A DNA stretch of 64,000 bases, taken from NCBI RefSeq assembly GCF_008124765.1, contig NZ_VNHS01000004.1:310001-374000 (forward strand), given 5' to 3'. The DNA is from Paenibacillus methanolicus (GTDB lineage: Bacteria > Bacillota > Bacilli > Paenibacillales > Paenibacillaceae). Each line of letters begins with the position of its first letter. Positions within the stretch are counted from its first letter, which is position 1. Of the stretch, positions 8,198 to 17,731 are shown one piece after another. The notes below the pieces were generated by a model. The model worked only from the letters and a program-made list of their open reading frames with translations, was not told the origin of the DNA and searched no databases. A program made the translations under genes and the position numbers.

Positions 8198-9618
8198 GAA
8201 GAACGGCGACCGCGGCCGCGGCGCTGCTGCTCGCGGCGACGGCAGCCGGATGTGCCGGCGGCCAGCGGCAGGCGGTGGAGACCAGCGGCGTGGCGAGCAC
8301 GAACGACGCGGCTAATGCGACGAGCGGAGCGGCGGGCGATAACGGGCAGGTCGCGGCGAATCCGGGGACGAAGGCGGACGGACAGCCGCAGACGGGGACG
8401 GCGGGCGAGGCGCATGAGGAAGCGCCGAATCCATCGACGGTGGGCGGCGGCGCGGTTGCGAGCACCCCCGGCGCTTCTTCGGGCGCCGCCGAGGCGGACG
8501 CCGCAGGAAGCGCGGCGGATGCGGCGTTACTGCGGCAGATCGCCGGCATGACGCTAGAGGAGCGGATCGGACAGCTCATCGTGGCCGGCGTGGACGGGAC
8601 GGCGGCGGATGCCGGCGCGAAGCGGATGATCCGCGATCAGCACGTGGGCGGCGTTATTTTCTACAAAGATAATCTGGCTTCGGCGGAGAGCGTCATTCGG
8701 TACGTGAATCAGCTGAAGGCGTGGAATGCCGGCGGCGCGGCGCCGTTGCTGCTGTCGGTCGATCAAGAAGGCGGGAAAGTGAGTCGGCTGCCGGAGCTGA
8801 AGAAGCTGCCCAATGCCCGCGTCATCGGCGATACGGGCGATGCGGGGCTGGCCGAGGACGTCGGCGAAATTCTGGCGCGGGCGTGTCTCCAGCTCGGGCT
8901 GAACGTCGACTTCGCGCCCGTGCTCGATATTAACAGCAATCCGGCGAATCCGGTCATAGGCGGGCGCGCGTTCGGCAGCGGCGAGAAGATCGTGACGGAG
9001 ATGGGGCTGGCGACGATGAAGGGGATCCGCTCGCAAGGCGTCATCCCCGTCGTGAAGCATTTCCCGGGACATGGCGATACGGCAGTCGATTCGCACTTGG
9101 ACTTGCCCGTGGTGAACAAAGGGCTGGACGAGCTGAAGGCCTTCGAGTGGAAGCCGTTCGAGGCGGCGATCCAAGAAGGGGCGGGCGCGGTCATGGTGGC
9201 CCATATTCTGTTCCCCAAGATCGATCCGGACTATCCGGCTTCGTTGTCGAAGACGATCGTCACCGACCAGCTGCGGGGCATGCTCGGCTTCCAAGGCGTC
9301 GTCATTACCGACGACCTGACGATGGGCGCGATTGCCGACCATTACGGCATAGGCGAAGCGGCGGCGTTATCCGTCAAGGCGGGGGCGGATCTCGTGCTCA
9401 TCGCCCATAAGTATGGCAACGTCGATAAGGCGATCGCGGCGATTGCGGCCAGCGTCAAGCGGGGCGAACTGACCGAAGCCCGGCTGAACGAGAGCGTGCT
9501 TCGGGTGCTGCGGATGAAGGCGAATGGGAAGCTTAGCGACGAAGCGATCGGCAGTCCGAGGCTTGCGCCGGTCAACGAGGCAATTGCCGAAGTGCTCGCG
9601 CAGGCGGCTCGGCCGTAG
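8194..9618 (+). CDS. nagZ: NagZ-like beta-N-acetylhexosaminidase, lipoprotein (GH3)
   Basis: 474-residue GH3 enzyme expected to cleave N-acetylglucosamine from muropeptides outside the membrane. A signal peptide ends in a lipobox-like AAGC, followed by ~100 residues of low-complexity Ala/Gly/Glu linker. The catalytic domain follows. KHFPGHGDTAVDSHLDLP holds the family's catalytic His region, and ITDDLTMGAI holds the nucleophile Asp. The second domain of Bacillus NagZ (~640 residues) is absent, so it resembles single-domain NagZ plus an anchor. ATG 8194 is preferred from the signal peptide; ATG 8182 is an alternative. An ORF upstream may couple its translation. Confidence 0.88.
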   Translation: MRRTATAAAALLLAATAAGCAGGQRQAVETSGVASTNDAANATSGAAGDNGQVAANPGTKADGQPQTGTAGEAHEEAPNPSTVGGGAVASTPGASSGAAEADAAGSAADAALLRQIAGMTLEERIGQLIVAGVDGTAADAGAKRMIRDQHVGGVIFYKDNLASAESVIRYVNQLKAWNAGGAAPLLLSVDQEGGKVSRLPELKKLPNARVIGDTGDAGLAEDVGEILARACLQLGLNVDFAPVLDINSNPANPVIGGRAFGSGEKIVTEMGLATMKGIRSQGVIPVVKHFPGHGDTAVDSHLDLPVVNKGLDELKAFEWKPFEAAIQEGAGAVMVAHILFPKIDPDYPASLSKTIVTDQLRGMLGFQGVVITDDLTMGAIADHYGIGEAAALSVKAGADLVLIAHKYGNVDKAIAAIAASVKRGELTEARLNESVLRVLRMKANGKLSDEAIGSPRLAPVNEAIAEVLAQAARP

Positions 9619-9874
9619 TCTTTTTTTAGCTCATTAATAACGAAACGATCGGCTGCTCCGGAACCGGAAGGGGGAAGGGCGGCTTTTTTCGTTTTCGTCG
9701 GAAAGCTGCATGAAGGCCATCGCCGCCAAGGAAGCCATATATTTCAACGCGTGCGCTAGTAGGAATATGTCAAACCTTGTCGAATAAGTCAGAAGCGCGG
9801 CGAGAAAGATTTCCGGACAAGATGGGTTCGTCCGGGAGATGCCGCGCCAGACTGGATAGAACGGAGCCAACATC

Positions 9875-12800
9875 ATGAATCGGCTGTTTAACCGGCGTTC
9901 GCGTCCGAATACGCTTCATCGCAAATTTCGCAGGCAGATGATGCTGCTTGTGTTATCGGTCGCCATCACGTGCATGGCGGTTTTTACGTATATCGAATAT
10001 GACCATCATAGAGAGAAAGCGCTCGACCAGCTGAAGCAAACGGTCATGCTGGAGCATGCGTTCCTGGAGAAGTGGCTGGCCGAACGAATGGGGGATATTC
10101 ATATCCTGGCCCATTCCCAATCGGTCAAGTCGCTGGACGAGAACGCGATGCGGGGCGATCTTCAACAGGTGCTGGCCGGGCGCAAGGAATTCAGTTATAT
10201 CACGTTCGTGAACAAGGACGGCATCGGCGACCTGCACGGCAAAACGACGAATCTAACCGATCGGGAGTATTACCAGGAGGGCAAGCTGCTGAAGGAGACG
10301 ATCTCCGGGACGCTGATCTCCAAATATAACGGCAAGCCCGTCATTATTTTCGCCTCGCCGATCACGGATAAGAATAACGAATTCGCCGGGCTTATCACCG
10401 GCGCGGTCGAGCTGACCACGATCGAAGGGCTGATGAAACAGTTCCAGTACGGGACGGATGGCGAGTCGTACCTCGTGGCGCTGGACGGAACGATGATTAC
10501 CGGCACGCGACTGGCGTTAGGCGAGATGATGGAGACGCCTTTGACGCAGGCGGCCGCGAGCGGGCATCAGTTGACGGAGTCCTACGCCAATTATGACGGG
10601 CGCGAAGTCTACGGGGCTTACGCCTGGACCAACAACGGACGGTGGCTGATCGTCGCGGAGACGGGCATCGAAGTTGTTTTGAAGTCGATCTACGCGCAGC
10701 TAATTATGACGGCGCTCATCATCTTGATAGCGCTCTTGGCTGCCGCTTACGCCTCATCTCGCGTGGCCGCGCATCTGAGCCGGCCGATCGAAGAGCTGCT
10801 GCGCGGCGTCCGGGGCATCCAGAACGGTCAGTACGGCTATGTGATCGACGCGGGCGCGACCAAAGATTCCACCGTCGAGTTGGACGAACTGCTGCAGGTG
10901 TATAACGGCATGTCGGTCACGCTCGGCAAGACGGTGGAGAAGCTGCAGGTCGAGCAGGCGTTCGCGGACTCCGTGCTGAACACGGCCGCCTCGTTCATTA
11001 TCGTGCTCGATCACGAAGGGCGGGTCGTGCGGTTCAACCAAGCTTGCGAGACGCTGAGCGGACATACGGCGGACGAGGCGCGGGGCCGGCCCCTGCACGA
11101 GCTGCAGTCGCTGCCGAAGGAACGGGAGGATATCCGTCTTCATATGGAGCATTTCGCGCGCACGGGAGAGGTCATCGCGAAGTTCGAGCAGCGGTGGGAG
11201 GCGTGGGACGGCCGCATCCATTGGGTGGCGTGGTCGAACGCGACGATGAAGGACGCCTCCGGCCGCGTGCAGTTCGTGATCGCCACCGGCATCGATATTA
11301 CCGAACAGCGCCGCGCGCAGCGCGAACTAGCCAAGAACGAGGAGCGGTTCCGCTCGCTCGTCAACTCCATCGACGAGACGATTACGATCTTCGACGAAGA
11401 CATGCGCGTGAGCGGCATGTTCGGCCGCCCGGTGCAGGATCTGCTCAACCCGGTCGAGTTCTTCTTGGGCAAGAGCTTGGACGAGCTGCTGCCGAGCGAG
11501 GCGGCGGAGCCGCATAAGGAGGCGCTGCGCCAGGCTTTCGCTGGCGAGCCGTCCGTGCAGGAGTGGGCGCTGAAGACGGCGGCCGGGGGCATGCGATATT
11601 ACATCACCTCCTATTCGCCGTTCATCCAGACGGACGGGCGCATTACCGGCATCGTCTCGGTCGGCCGCGAGGTGACCGAGTTCAAGCAGGTTCAGGAAGC
11701 TTACATGAAGTCGGAGGCATGGCTGAAAAATATTTTGGAGAGCATTACCGACACGTTCGCGGTCGTCGACCGGGAGTGGCGGTTCACGTACGTGAACCAG
11801 GAAGCCGAACGCTACTTGGGCCGCACGGCCGAGCAGCTGACCGGGCGCGTGCTGTGGGACCTTTACCCGGGCATCGCGGCTTCGCCTTTCGGTTCCGCTT
11901 ACCGCAAAGCGATGTCCGAGCAGGTCAAAGTGTCGTTCGAAGAATTCTCCGAACTGTACAACGCCTGGTTCGAAACGCATATTTACCCGTCCAAGGAAGG
12001 GCTCACCGTCTACCTGCGCAACGTCAACGAGCGCAAGGGGCTGGAGCAGACGGTAGAGGAAGCGAAAGACCGGCTCGATACGATCATCGAAACGGTGCCC
12101 AACGGCATTCTCGTCTTCGACGATACCGGCGCGATCACGCTGGCGAACCATATGGCCGAGCAGATGCTGGGCATTCAGGTCGGCGGCGGTTCCGGCGATG
12201 CGGCGAGCTTCTGTCTGTGGAACTTGGCCGATCGCGGCGGAGTCCGATTCGGCGAAGAGGGGCCGCCGTTCCTGCGCGTCATTCGCGACGGCAAGCCGAT
12301 GAACAACCTGGAGCTGAGCATTCATCAAGGCGAGAAGGGGCGAATCATCGTCTCCTGCAACGCGGCGCCGTTCAAGAACAAGCAGGGCGAAGTGAACGGC
12401 GTGCTCGTATCCTTGACGGATATCTCGAAGCGGGTAAAGAGCGAGACGGAGCTGCAGAAGGCGAACGACTCGCTTGTGCGACTTTCCTCCATGGACGGGC
12501 TGACGAGCGTATACAATCGTCGTTACTTCGACGCCCAGACGGAGGCGGAGTGGGCGAAGCGGACCGGCGAGGACGGCGGATTCGCGATCGCTCTGCTGGA
12601 TATCGACTGCTTCAAAATGTACAACGACAACTACGGCCATCAAGGCGGCGATACGGTGCTGAAGCGGGTGGCGCAGCTCGCCCACGACATGCTCGTCCTG
12701 CCGGGCAGCTTCGTCGCCCGTTACGGCGGCGAAGAGTTCGCCTGCGTCCTGCCGGGCGCTTCGGAGCGGCAGGCGCTCGAGTTGGCGGAGGCGATTCGGG

Positions 12801-12988
12801 CCCGCGTCGAGGCGTCGCGCATCCCGCATGCCAAGTCGACGGTAAGCCGCTACGTCACCGTCAGCATGGGCGTCGCCGCGGGCGCGGCGGATAGCTGGGA
12901 GGAGCTCGTGGCGGCCGCCGACCTGGCGCTGTACGAAGCCAAGCGCACGCGCAACAGCGTCGCGGCTGGCCATCTGCAGGGCATGTAG
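9875..12988 (+). CDS. membrane-bound Cache-PAS-GGDEF protein (probable diguanylate cyclase)
   Basis: 1037 residues. A first membrane helix (about 24-43) precedes an extracellular Cache-like sensor domain (about 50-265). A second helix (about 270-293) and a HAMP-like linker follow. Then come about four PAS/PAC domains (roughly 365-490, 490-615, 620-735, 740-860). A C-terminal GGDEF domain carries RYGGEEF, an active-site variant compatible with c-di-GMP synthesis. The residues before it (LPGS) do not form the RxxD inhibitory site, so product inhibition may be weak. No EAL domain is present. The gene stands alone and ends at a strong terminator. Confidence 0.92.
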   Translation: MNRLFNRRSRPNTLHRKFRRQMMLLVLSVAITCMAVFTYIEYDHHREKALDQLKQTVMLEHAFLEKWLAERMGDIHILAHSQSVKSLDENAMRGDLQQVLAGRKEFSYITFVNKDGIGDLHGKTTNLTDREYYQEGKLLKETISGTLISKYNGKPVIIFASPITDKNNEFAGLITGAVELTTIEGLMKQFQYGTDGESYLVALDGTMITGTRLALGEMMETPLTQAAASGHQLTESYANYDGREVYGAYAWTNNGRWLIVAETGIEVVLKSIYAQLIMTALIILIALLAAAYASSRVAAHLSRPIEELLRGVRGIQNGQYGYVIDAGATKDSTVELDELLQVYNGMSVTLGKTVEKLQVEQAFADSVLNTAASFIIVLDHEGRVVRFNQACETLSGHTADEARGRPLHELQSLPKEREDIRLHMEHFARTGEVIAKFEQRWEAWDGRIHWVAWSNATMKDASGRVQFVIATGIDITEQRRAQRELAKNEERFRSLVNSIDETITIFDEDMRVSGMFGRPVQDLLNPVEFFLGKSLDELLPSEAAEPHKEALRQAFAGEPSVQEWALKTAAGGMRYYITSYSPFIQTDGRITGIVSVGREVTEFKQVQEAYMKSEAWLKNILESITDTFAVVDREWRFTYVNQEAERYLGRTAEQLTGRVLWDLYPGIAASPFGSAYRKAMSEQVKVSFEEFSELYNAWFETHIYPSKEGLTVYLRNVNERKGLEQTVEEAKDRLDTIIETVPNGILVFDDTGAITLANHMAEQMLGIQVGGGSGDAASFCLWNLADRGGVRFGEEGPPFLRVIRDGKPMNNLELSIHQGEKGRIIVSCNAAPFKNKQGEVNGVLVSLTDISKRVKSETELQKANDSLVRLSSMDGLTSVYNRRYFDAQTEAEWAKRTGEDGGFAIALLDIDCFKMYNDNYGHQGGDTVLKRVAQLAHDMLVLPGSFVARYGGEEFACVLPGASERQALELAEAIRARVEASRIPHAKSTVSRYVTVSMGVAAGAADSWEELVAAADLALYEAKRTRNSVAAGHLQGM

Positions 12989-13007
12989 GCAAGGAAGAGA
13001 TGGAGGA

Positions 13008-13053
13008 AGACCCTGAAGGGCGGCGGATGGCCGCGTGCTTCAGGGTCTTTTTT
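13008..13053 (+). terminator. terminator of the GGDEF gene
   Basis: An 11-bp stem, AGACCCTGAAG / CTTCAGGGTCT, is followed by a T-run. It lies between the convergent GGDEF gene and ilvN. Confidence 0.93.
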
Positions 13054-13068
13054 GTGGCGTGAATGGGA

Positions 13069-13599
13069 TTACTGTTCGGGGAGGGCGGCAATCATGCCGC
13101 TGCGGGTTACCTGGCGAACGTGAGGGGCAAGCTCGCGAAGAAGCTCGTCGATCCGCCGAGGCTCGCCGGACATCTGGAGCAGCAGCGCGGCAGAGGAGGC
13201 GGAGACGAGTTCGCAGCGACCGCCGGCGCTTAATTGTTGAACGCGCGATATCGCAGCCTCGCAGGCTTCGAGGCGTATGAGCGCGATCTCCCGCTGAATG
13301 GCGGCTTGCGGGGGGAGATTCGCGATGTCCAGCACGTCGATCAACTTATCCAGCTGATGCGCGATCTGGGTGGGAGCGGCATGGACGTCGCGGGCGGTCT
13401 GCAGCGTAATGCGGGAGAAGCCGGATCGTTCGCTGCCGCCGACCGCGATGCTGTCGATATTGATGCCTCGCCGGCTTAAGAGCGCGCAGACGCGCTGCAG
13501 CACGCCGGGACTGTCGGCGGCGAGCAGGGAGAACAGCGTGCTTTCCTCCGCATCCTGTCGATTACGGGGCTTCGCGGCGGATAGGGGAGCAGCGCTCAT
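13069..13599 (-). CDS. ilvN: acetolactate synthase small subunit
   Basis: 176-residue regulatory subunit. An N-terminal ACT domain is seen at about residues 21-95 (DSPGVLQRVCALLSRRGINIDSIAVG, then FSRITLQT). A C-terminal domain is involved in activating the large subunit. It would confer valine feedback control on branched-chain amino acid synthesis. Its ATG overlaps the ilvB stop as ATGA, so the two are translationally coupled. No ilvC or leu genes follow in the window, unlike the usual ilvBNC-leu cluster, so this may be a second or separated locus. Confidence 0.92.
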   Translation of the reverse strand: MSAAPLSAAKPRNRQDAEESTLFSLLAADSPGVLQRVCALLSRRGINIDSIAVGGSERSGFSRITLQTARDVHAAPTQIAHQLDKLIDVLDIANLPPQAAIQREIALIRLEACEAAISRVQQLSAGGRCELVSASSAALLLQMSGEPRRIDELLRELAPHVRQVTRSGMIAALPEQ

Positions 13600-15383
13600 C
13601 GCGGGGACCCTCCTTTCGGTTCGAGGACGCCGGGCACCGCGGTAATCATGTCCGACAGCGAGCCGCCGACGCGAATCATCGGCAGCACGAGTTCCTCGGG
13701 ATCGATCCAGAAGTCGAGCAGGACGGGCCCGTCATGCGCGAGCGCTTCTTGCCAGACGAGCTCGGCCTGCGCTTTGTTCGAAGCGCGGAGACCCTTGACG
13801 CCGTAGGCCTCCGCCAGCTTCACGAAATCGGGACTGCCGGATAGATCGATATGGCTGTGGCGTCCCTCGTAGATGATCTCCTGCCACTGCCGGATCATGC
13901 CGAGCGTGCGGTTGTTGAGCACGACGATCTTGAGCGGCAGCCGGTGAATGCTGCATACGGCGAGCTCCTGGGCGCACATCTGGATGCCGCCGTCCCCGTT
14001 GACGGAGACGACGAGCGCGTTCGGTCTCGCGATCTGCGCGCCGATGGCCGAAGGCAGGCCGAAGCCCATCGTGCCGAGTCCGCCGGAGGTGAGGAAGGAG
14101 CGGGGGCGTTCGTACGCGCAGAACTGCGCGGCCCACATTTGGTGCTGGCCGACGTCGGTCGTGACGATGCGCCGCCCGGGTTCGGTCCGGCCGATCAGTT
14201 CGACGACGAACTGCGGCTTCAGCCGGGCGGGGTCATAGTCGTCATAGCGGAGCGGCTGTTGTTCGTTCAGATCCCGAAGGCTCGTCAGCCAAGGCTCGTA
14301 ACGAGCGGCTTCGAGGCGGGCGCCTTGGTCGAGCAGCAGGCCGAGCACGACGCCCGCGTCGGCTTGAACCGCCAGCTGCGCGGGGAGAATCTTGCCGATC
14401 TCGGCCGCGTCGATGTCGACGTGAATGACGGCGGCGTCCGGCGCGAAGCCGGCCAGCTTCATCGTGACGCGGTCGTCGAAGCGGGCGCCGATCGCGAGCA
14501 GACAGTCGGTCTCGACGAGCGCGCGGTTGGCCGCGACGCTGCCGTGCATGCCGGGCCAGCCGATCCAGCACGGATGGCTGGCCGGGAGGCCGCCGAGGCC
14601 CATCAGCGTCGTGACGACCGGGATGCCGGACGCCGCGGCGAAGGCGGCGAGCCGCTCCGGCGCCTCGCCGTGCATGATGCCGCCGCCGGCGAGCAGGACG
14701 GGCCGCCGCGCTTCGGCGAGCTTGGCGAGAATCGCCTCGATGCGCGCGCCGTCCGGCTCGCCGGGCATGCGATAGCCCGGGAGCTCGACTTCGCCGGGGT
14801 AGATGAATTCCGCGATCTGCGCGGAGACGTCCTTCGGGATATCGATTAGCACGGGGCCTTTGCGGCCGGTGGACGCGATATGGAACGCCTTGCGCACGGT
14901 CGACGCGATGTCGGCGGCATGGCGCACGAAGAAGCTGTGTTTGGTCACCGGCATTGTCATGCCGACGATATCGGCTTCCTGGAACGCGTCGGTTCCGATC
15001 TGGTCGGTCGGGACGTTGCCCGTGATGACCACGAGCGGGACCGAGTCCATGTAAGCGGTGGCGATGCCGGTCACCAGATTGGCCGCGCCGGGGCCGGACG
15101 TCGCCAGGCAGACGCCGGTGCGGCCGCTGGCGCGCGCATAACCGTCCGCGGCGTGGATGGCTCCCTGTTCATGCCGCGCGAGCACATGACGGAACTGCTC
15201 GTTGCCGTGCATGGCGTCATAAATATAAAGCACCGCGCCGCCCGGATAGCCGAAGACGCATTCCACGCCTTCGAGCAGGAGCGAGCGCAGCAGGATCTCG
15301 GAGCCGCTCAGCGGCCCGGGCGTCTTCAGCCGCTCGAGCGCGGCCGCATCGCCGGCCAGAAATTCGGTGTAGAGCGAATGCAT
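13596..15383 (-). CDS. ilvB: acetolactate synthase large subunit
   Basis: 595-residue thiamine-diphosphate enzyme that forms acetolactate or acetohydroxybutyrate from pyruvate. The catalytic glutamate lies in ARHEQGAIHAADGYAR. The ThDP/Mg motif is GDGGIQMCAQEL followed by NNRTLGM. All three domains (PYR, FAD-binding middle, PP) are present at usual length. The ATG at 15383 follows GGAGGAAC on the minus strand. The 160-bp gap to the divergent LuxR gene is too short for a T-box and none is seen; it contains the palindrome ATACCGCGGTAT. Confidence 0.95.
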   Translation of the reverse strand: MHSLYTEFLAGDAAALERLKTPGPLSGSEILLRSLLLEGVECVFGYPGGAVLYIYDAMHGNEQFRHVLARHEQGAIHAADGYARASGRTGVCLATSGPGAANLVTGIATAYMDSVPLVVITGNVPTDQIGTDAFQEADIVGMTMPVTKHSFFVRHAADIASTVRKAFHIASTGRKGPVLIDIPKDVSAQIAEFIYPGEVELPGYRMPGEPDGARIEAILAKLAEARRPVLLAGGGIMHGEAPERLAAFAAASGIPVVTTLMGLGGLPASHPCWIGWPGMHGSVAANRALVETDCLLAIGARFDDRVTMKLAGFAPDAAVIHVDIDAAEIGKILPAQLAVQADAGVVLGLLLDQGARLEAARYEPWLTSLRDLNEQQPLRYDDYDPARLKPQFVVELIGRTEPGRRIVTTDVGQHQMWAAQFCAYERPRSFLTSGGLGTMGFGLPSAIGAQIARPNALVVSVNGDGGIQMCAQELAVCSIHRLPLKIVVLNNRTLGMIRQWQEIIYEGRHSHIDLSGSPDFVKLAEAYGVKGLRASNKAQAELVWQEALAHDGPVLLDFWIDPEELVLPMIRVGGSLSDMITAVPGVLEPKGGSPR

Positions 15384-15459
15384 GATAGAAGTTCCTCCGT
15401 TCGTAAGCTGTTGACGGGTTCTCTCTCAGCATACAGGCCACAGAGGCGAGCCGGGCAGT

Positions 15460-15471
15460 ATACCGCGGTAT
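15460..15471. promoter_or_regulatory. 12-bp palindrome in the ilvB/LuxR divergent region
   Basis: ATACCGCGGTAT is a perfect palindrome between the divergent ilvB and LuxR-type genes. A TATACT -10-like box for the plus-strand gene lies at 15504-15509. It may be an operator; the binding protein is unknown. Confidence 0.35.
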
Positions 15472-15544
15472 CGAAAAGGCTACACGCCGGTATCCGTCTG
15501 TAGTATACTGTGAACCAAAATCCGTATAGGCGTGGTGATGGGAA

Positions 15545-17653
15545 ATGCGAAGCGAGACCGGCAAGGGGTTGACTTGGGGCCATTCGTTGGCCGATTGGGA
15601 AGAGCGGCTGCTGGTCGGTCGCGGGCGGGAAACGGATGAATTCCGGGCGTTCCTGCGCGGCGCGAACGACCTCGGCGGCGCGCGGATGCTGAACGTGACC
15701 GGCGCGGCCGGCATGGGCAAGACGCGCCTGCTCGCCGCGTGGAGGACGATCGCGGAGGCCGAAGGCGCATGCTGGCTGCGCGCCGATGCCGGGGAGCGCG
15801 CGACGGCGGAAGATTGGCTGCCGGCGCTGCTGCGGGCGCTGGACGCCGCGCTGCCGCAGGATGGCGAAGCTTGCTTGCCGGCGGAGAGAAGGAGCGAAGG
15901 GTCGGATTCGCTCATGGAGCGGGCGATCGAGAAGCTCGTTAAGCTGTGCGGGGAGCAGCCGAACGGGGAGACGGTCTTGCTGGCGATCGATTCCTATGAA
16001 GCCGGCGGCGCGCTCGACCGGTGGCTCCGCGAGAAGATGTTCTCCCGACTGCCCATGCGTCTGCTCGTGGCGGCGGCCAGCCGGCAGCCGATCCGGCTGT
16101 TCGCGCGCGAACCGGGATGGAGCCGTCTCTTGAAGACGCTCGCGCTGAGCGGCCTATCGGCAGAAGACGTGCGGCGGTACGCGGGGCGGCTGGAGCTCGG
16201 CGAAGAGCTCGGCGAGCGGCTGTGGCTCGCGTCCAGAGGCCATCCGCTGACGATGGCGCTTGCCGCGGAGAGCGCGCTCCGGCACGGCGAGGCCGGGTCC
16301 TCCGTGGCGGGAGCCGCCGATCTGCTGGAGCAGGCGGTGCGGGGATGGCTCGCGGAACTGCCGAACGAAGAGGCGCGCGAGGGGCTGCTGCACGCCGCGC
16401 TGATGCGATCGTTCCAGCGGGAGAGCTTGTCCGCGACCATGGGGCGGCCGCTCGGCTGGGAGGCGTTCGATCGGTTGACCGGAAGCTGGGCGACGGAACG
16501 CGCCAGCTGCGGCTGGACCGTTCAGCCGCAGCTGAAGGAAGCGCTGCGCGCCTTATACAAGCGGACGGCGCCTTTGCAATATGAGGAGGCGAGAGGGCGC
16601 GCGGCCGCTTACGCGTTGGAGGCGCTGCGCGACCGCGGGAGCGCGGGCGCGACGGGACGAAGCGGCGAGGCGATGTCCGATCTGCTCTATTACGCGGAGC
16701 ATCCGATCTTGCGGGCGCATTATCGCGCCGTGGAGTCTTCCGCCTACCGCTGGGTGCCGCTGGAGGATCGGCTGCTACCGCTGGCCGATGCGTATCTCGC
16801 TCGCCGTCGCGAAGGCGCGGCGCCGCAATCCGTCGCTTGCGCCGACCCGGCGAGCGCGTCGTTGTTCCGCTATTCGCTGTCGTCGGAGGAGAGCGTGTTG
16901 CGCCTGGCGGACATCGGCGCCGAGGAGCTGCGCGACGAGCGCGCGGTTCGCAAGCTGCTTCTGACGGAGACGGGCGAGGCGGCGGGACTGGCCGTCATCT
17001 GGCCGATCTCGCCGGCGACCGAGGACCTGCTGCGCAGGAATCCTTATGCCGCCTCCTACATGGCGTCGAAGACGCCTGGCGCTCTAGATGCGTTATACCG
17101 AGGAAAGAGCGCGTTCATCCGCACGATCGACGTGGCCGACTTGTCGGACGAGGGGCTGCGCCACGCGTCCTTCCGCCTGCTGCTCGATTGCCTGTATGTC
17201 TACGAGACGCTGGCCGCGTCGCCGCCGCCGTTGACCTTCTACGCGGACAGCCATCGCAGCGTGGGGTTCGAAGCCGTGGATGGCGCTGGGCATCCGGCAT
17301 ACGGGAGTCGGCATGGCATGGCCGACGTCTACGAGCTGCGGCTCGCCGGCGAGCATTTCGCGCGCTATGCTTCGCGCATGATCGGCCTCCCCGCCGAACG
17401 GGTAGCGTCCTCCCCAGCCGCGGCCTTGGCCGTGGCTAGCGGGTCGTTCGCGCTGCCGGCGCCGCAAGAGCCGCTTACGGAGCGGGAGCGAGAAGTGGCG
17501 CTGCTGTTGGCGGAGGGGCGAACCCTCGCGGATATTGCCGGCACGGTCTTCGTAAGCGTCGTCACGGTGAAGAAGCACGTAGGCGCGATCTATCGCAAAT
17601 ACGGCGTCGCCAACCGGGCGCAATTCATGGGCGTCCTGCTCCAGCGAACCTAA
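15545..17653 (+). CDS. large ATPase-containing LuxR-family regulator (LAL/MalT-like)
   Basis: 702 residues. The N-terminal P-loop NTPase domain has Walker A GAAGMGKTR near residue 55. A helical middle section follows, then a poorly assigned domain (about 430-620). A C-terminal LuxR helix-turn-helix (LTEREREVALLLAEG, then VSVVTVKKHVGAIYRKYGV) occupies about 635-695. This is the STAND/LAL activator plan, but the sensor region differs from the TPR array of MalT. The ligand is unknown. It is divergent from ilvBN, so a role in that operon is possible but unproven. Confidence 0.82.
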   Translation: MRSETGKGLTWGHSLADWEERLLVGRGRETDEFRAFLRGANDLGGARMLNVTGAAGMGKTRLLAAWRTIAEAEGACWLRADAGERATAEDWLPALLRALDAALPQDGEACLPAERRSEGSDSLMERAIEKLVKLCGEQPNGETVLLAIDSYEAGGALDRWLREKMFSRLPMRLLVAAASRQPIRLFAREPGWSRLLKTLALSGLSAEDVRRYAGRLELGEELGERLWLASRGHPLTMALAAESALRHGEAGSSVAGAADLLEQAVRGWLAELPNEEAREGLLHAALMRSFQRESLSATMGRPLGWEAFDRLTGSWATERASCGWTVQPQLKEALRALYKRTAPLQYEEARGRAAAYALEALRDRGSAGATGRSGEAMSDLLYYAEHPILRAHYRAVESSAYRWVPLEDRLLPLADAYLARRREGAAPQSVACADPASASLFRYSLSSEESVLRLADIGAEELRDERAVRKLLLTETGEAAGLAVIWPISPATEDLLRRNPYAASYMASKTPGALDALYRGKSAFIRTIDVADLSDEGLRHASFRLLLDCLYVYETLAASPPPLTFYADSHRSVGFEAVDGAGHPAYGSRHGMADVYELRLAGEHFARYASRMIGLPAERVASSPAAALAVASGSFALPAPQEPLTEREREVALLLAEGRTLADIAGTVFVSVVTVKKHVGAIYRKYGVANRAQFMGVLLQRT

Positions 17654-17655
17654 AA

Positions 17656-17702
17656 AAGCCTGCAAGGGCAGGCGGCGTAAAGCCGCTGCTCCTTGCAGGC
17701 TT
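17656..17702. terminator. bidirectional hairpin terminator after the LuxR gene
   Basis: A 12-bp perfect stem, AAGCCTGCAAGG / CCTTGCAGGCTT. The six A residues on its left give a good U-run for transcripts on the minus strand. The plus-strand U-run is weak. It may end both the LuxR message and read-through from the GH15 gene. Confidence 0.8.
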
Positions 17703-17731
17703 AATTGTTGTTGTTAGGTTGTGAATGTAAA

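Noticed and set aside
9634-9876. 80-residue minus-strand ORF between nagZ and the GGDEF gene
   Set aside because: No ribosome site, no recognised motif, and it ends exactly at the start region of the GGDEF gene; treated as a chance frame.
11327-12973. 548-residue antisense ORF in the GGDEF gene
   Set aside because: Shadow frame of a gene with intact PAS and GGDEF motifs; no ribosome site or known motif.
15384-15544. T-box leader controlling ilvB
   Set aside because: The region is only ~160 bp and lacks the T-box motif and a terminator/antiterminator pair.
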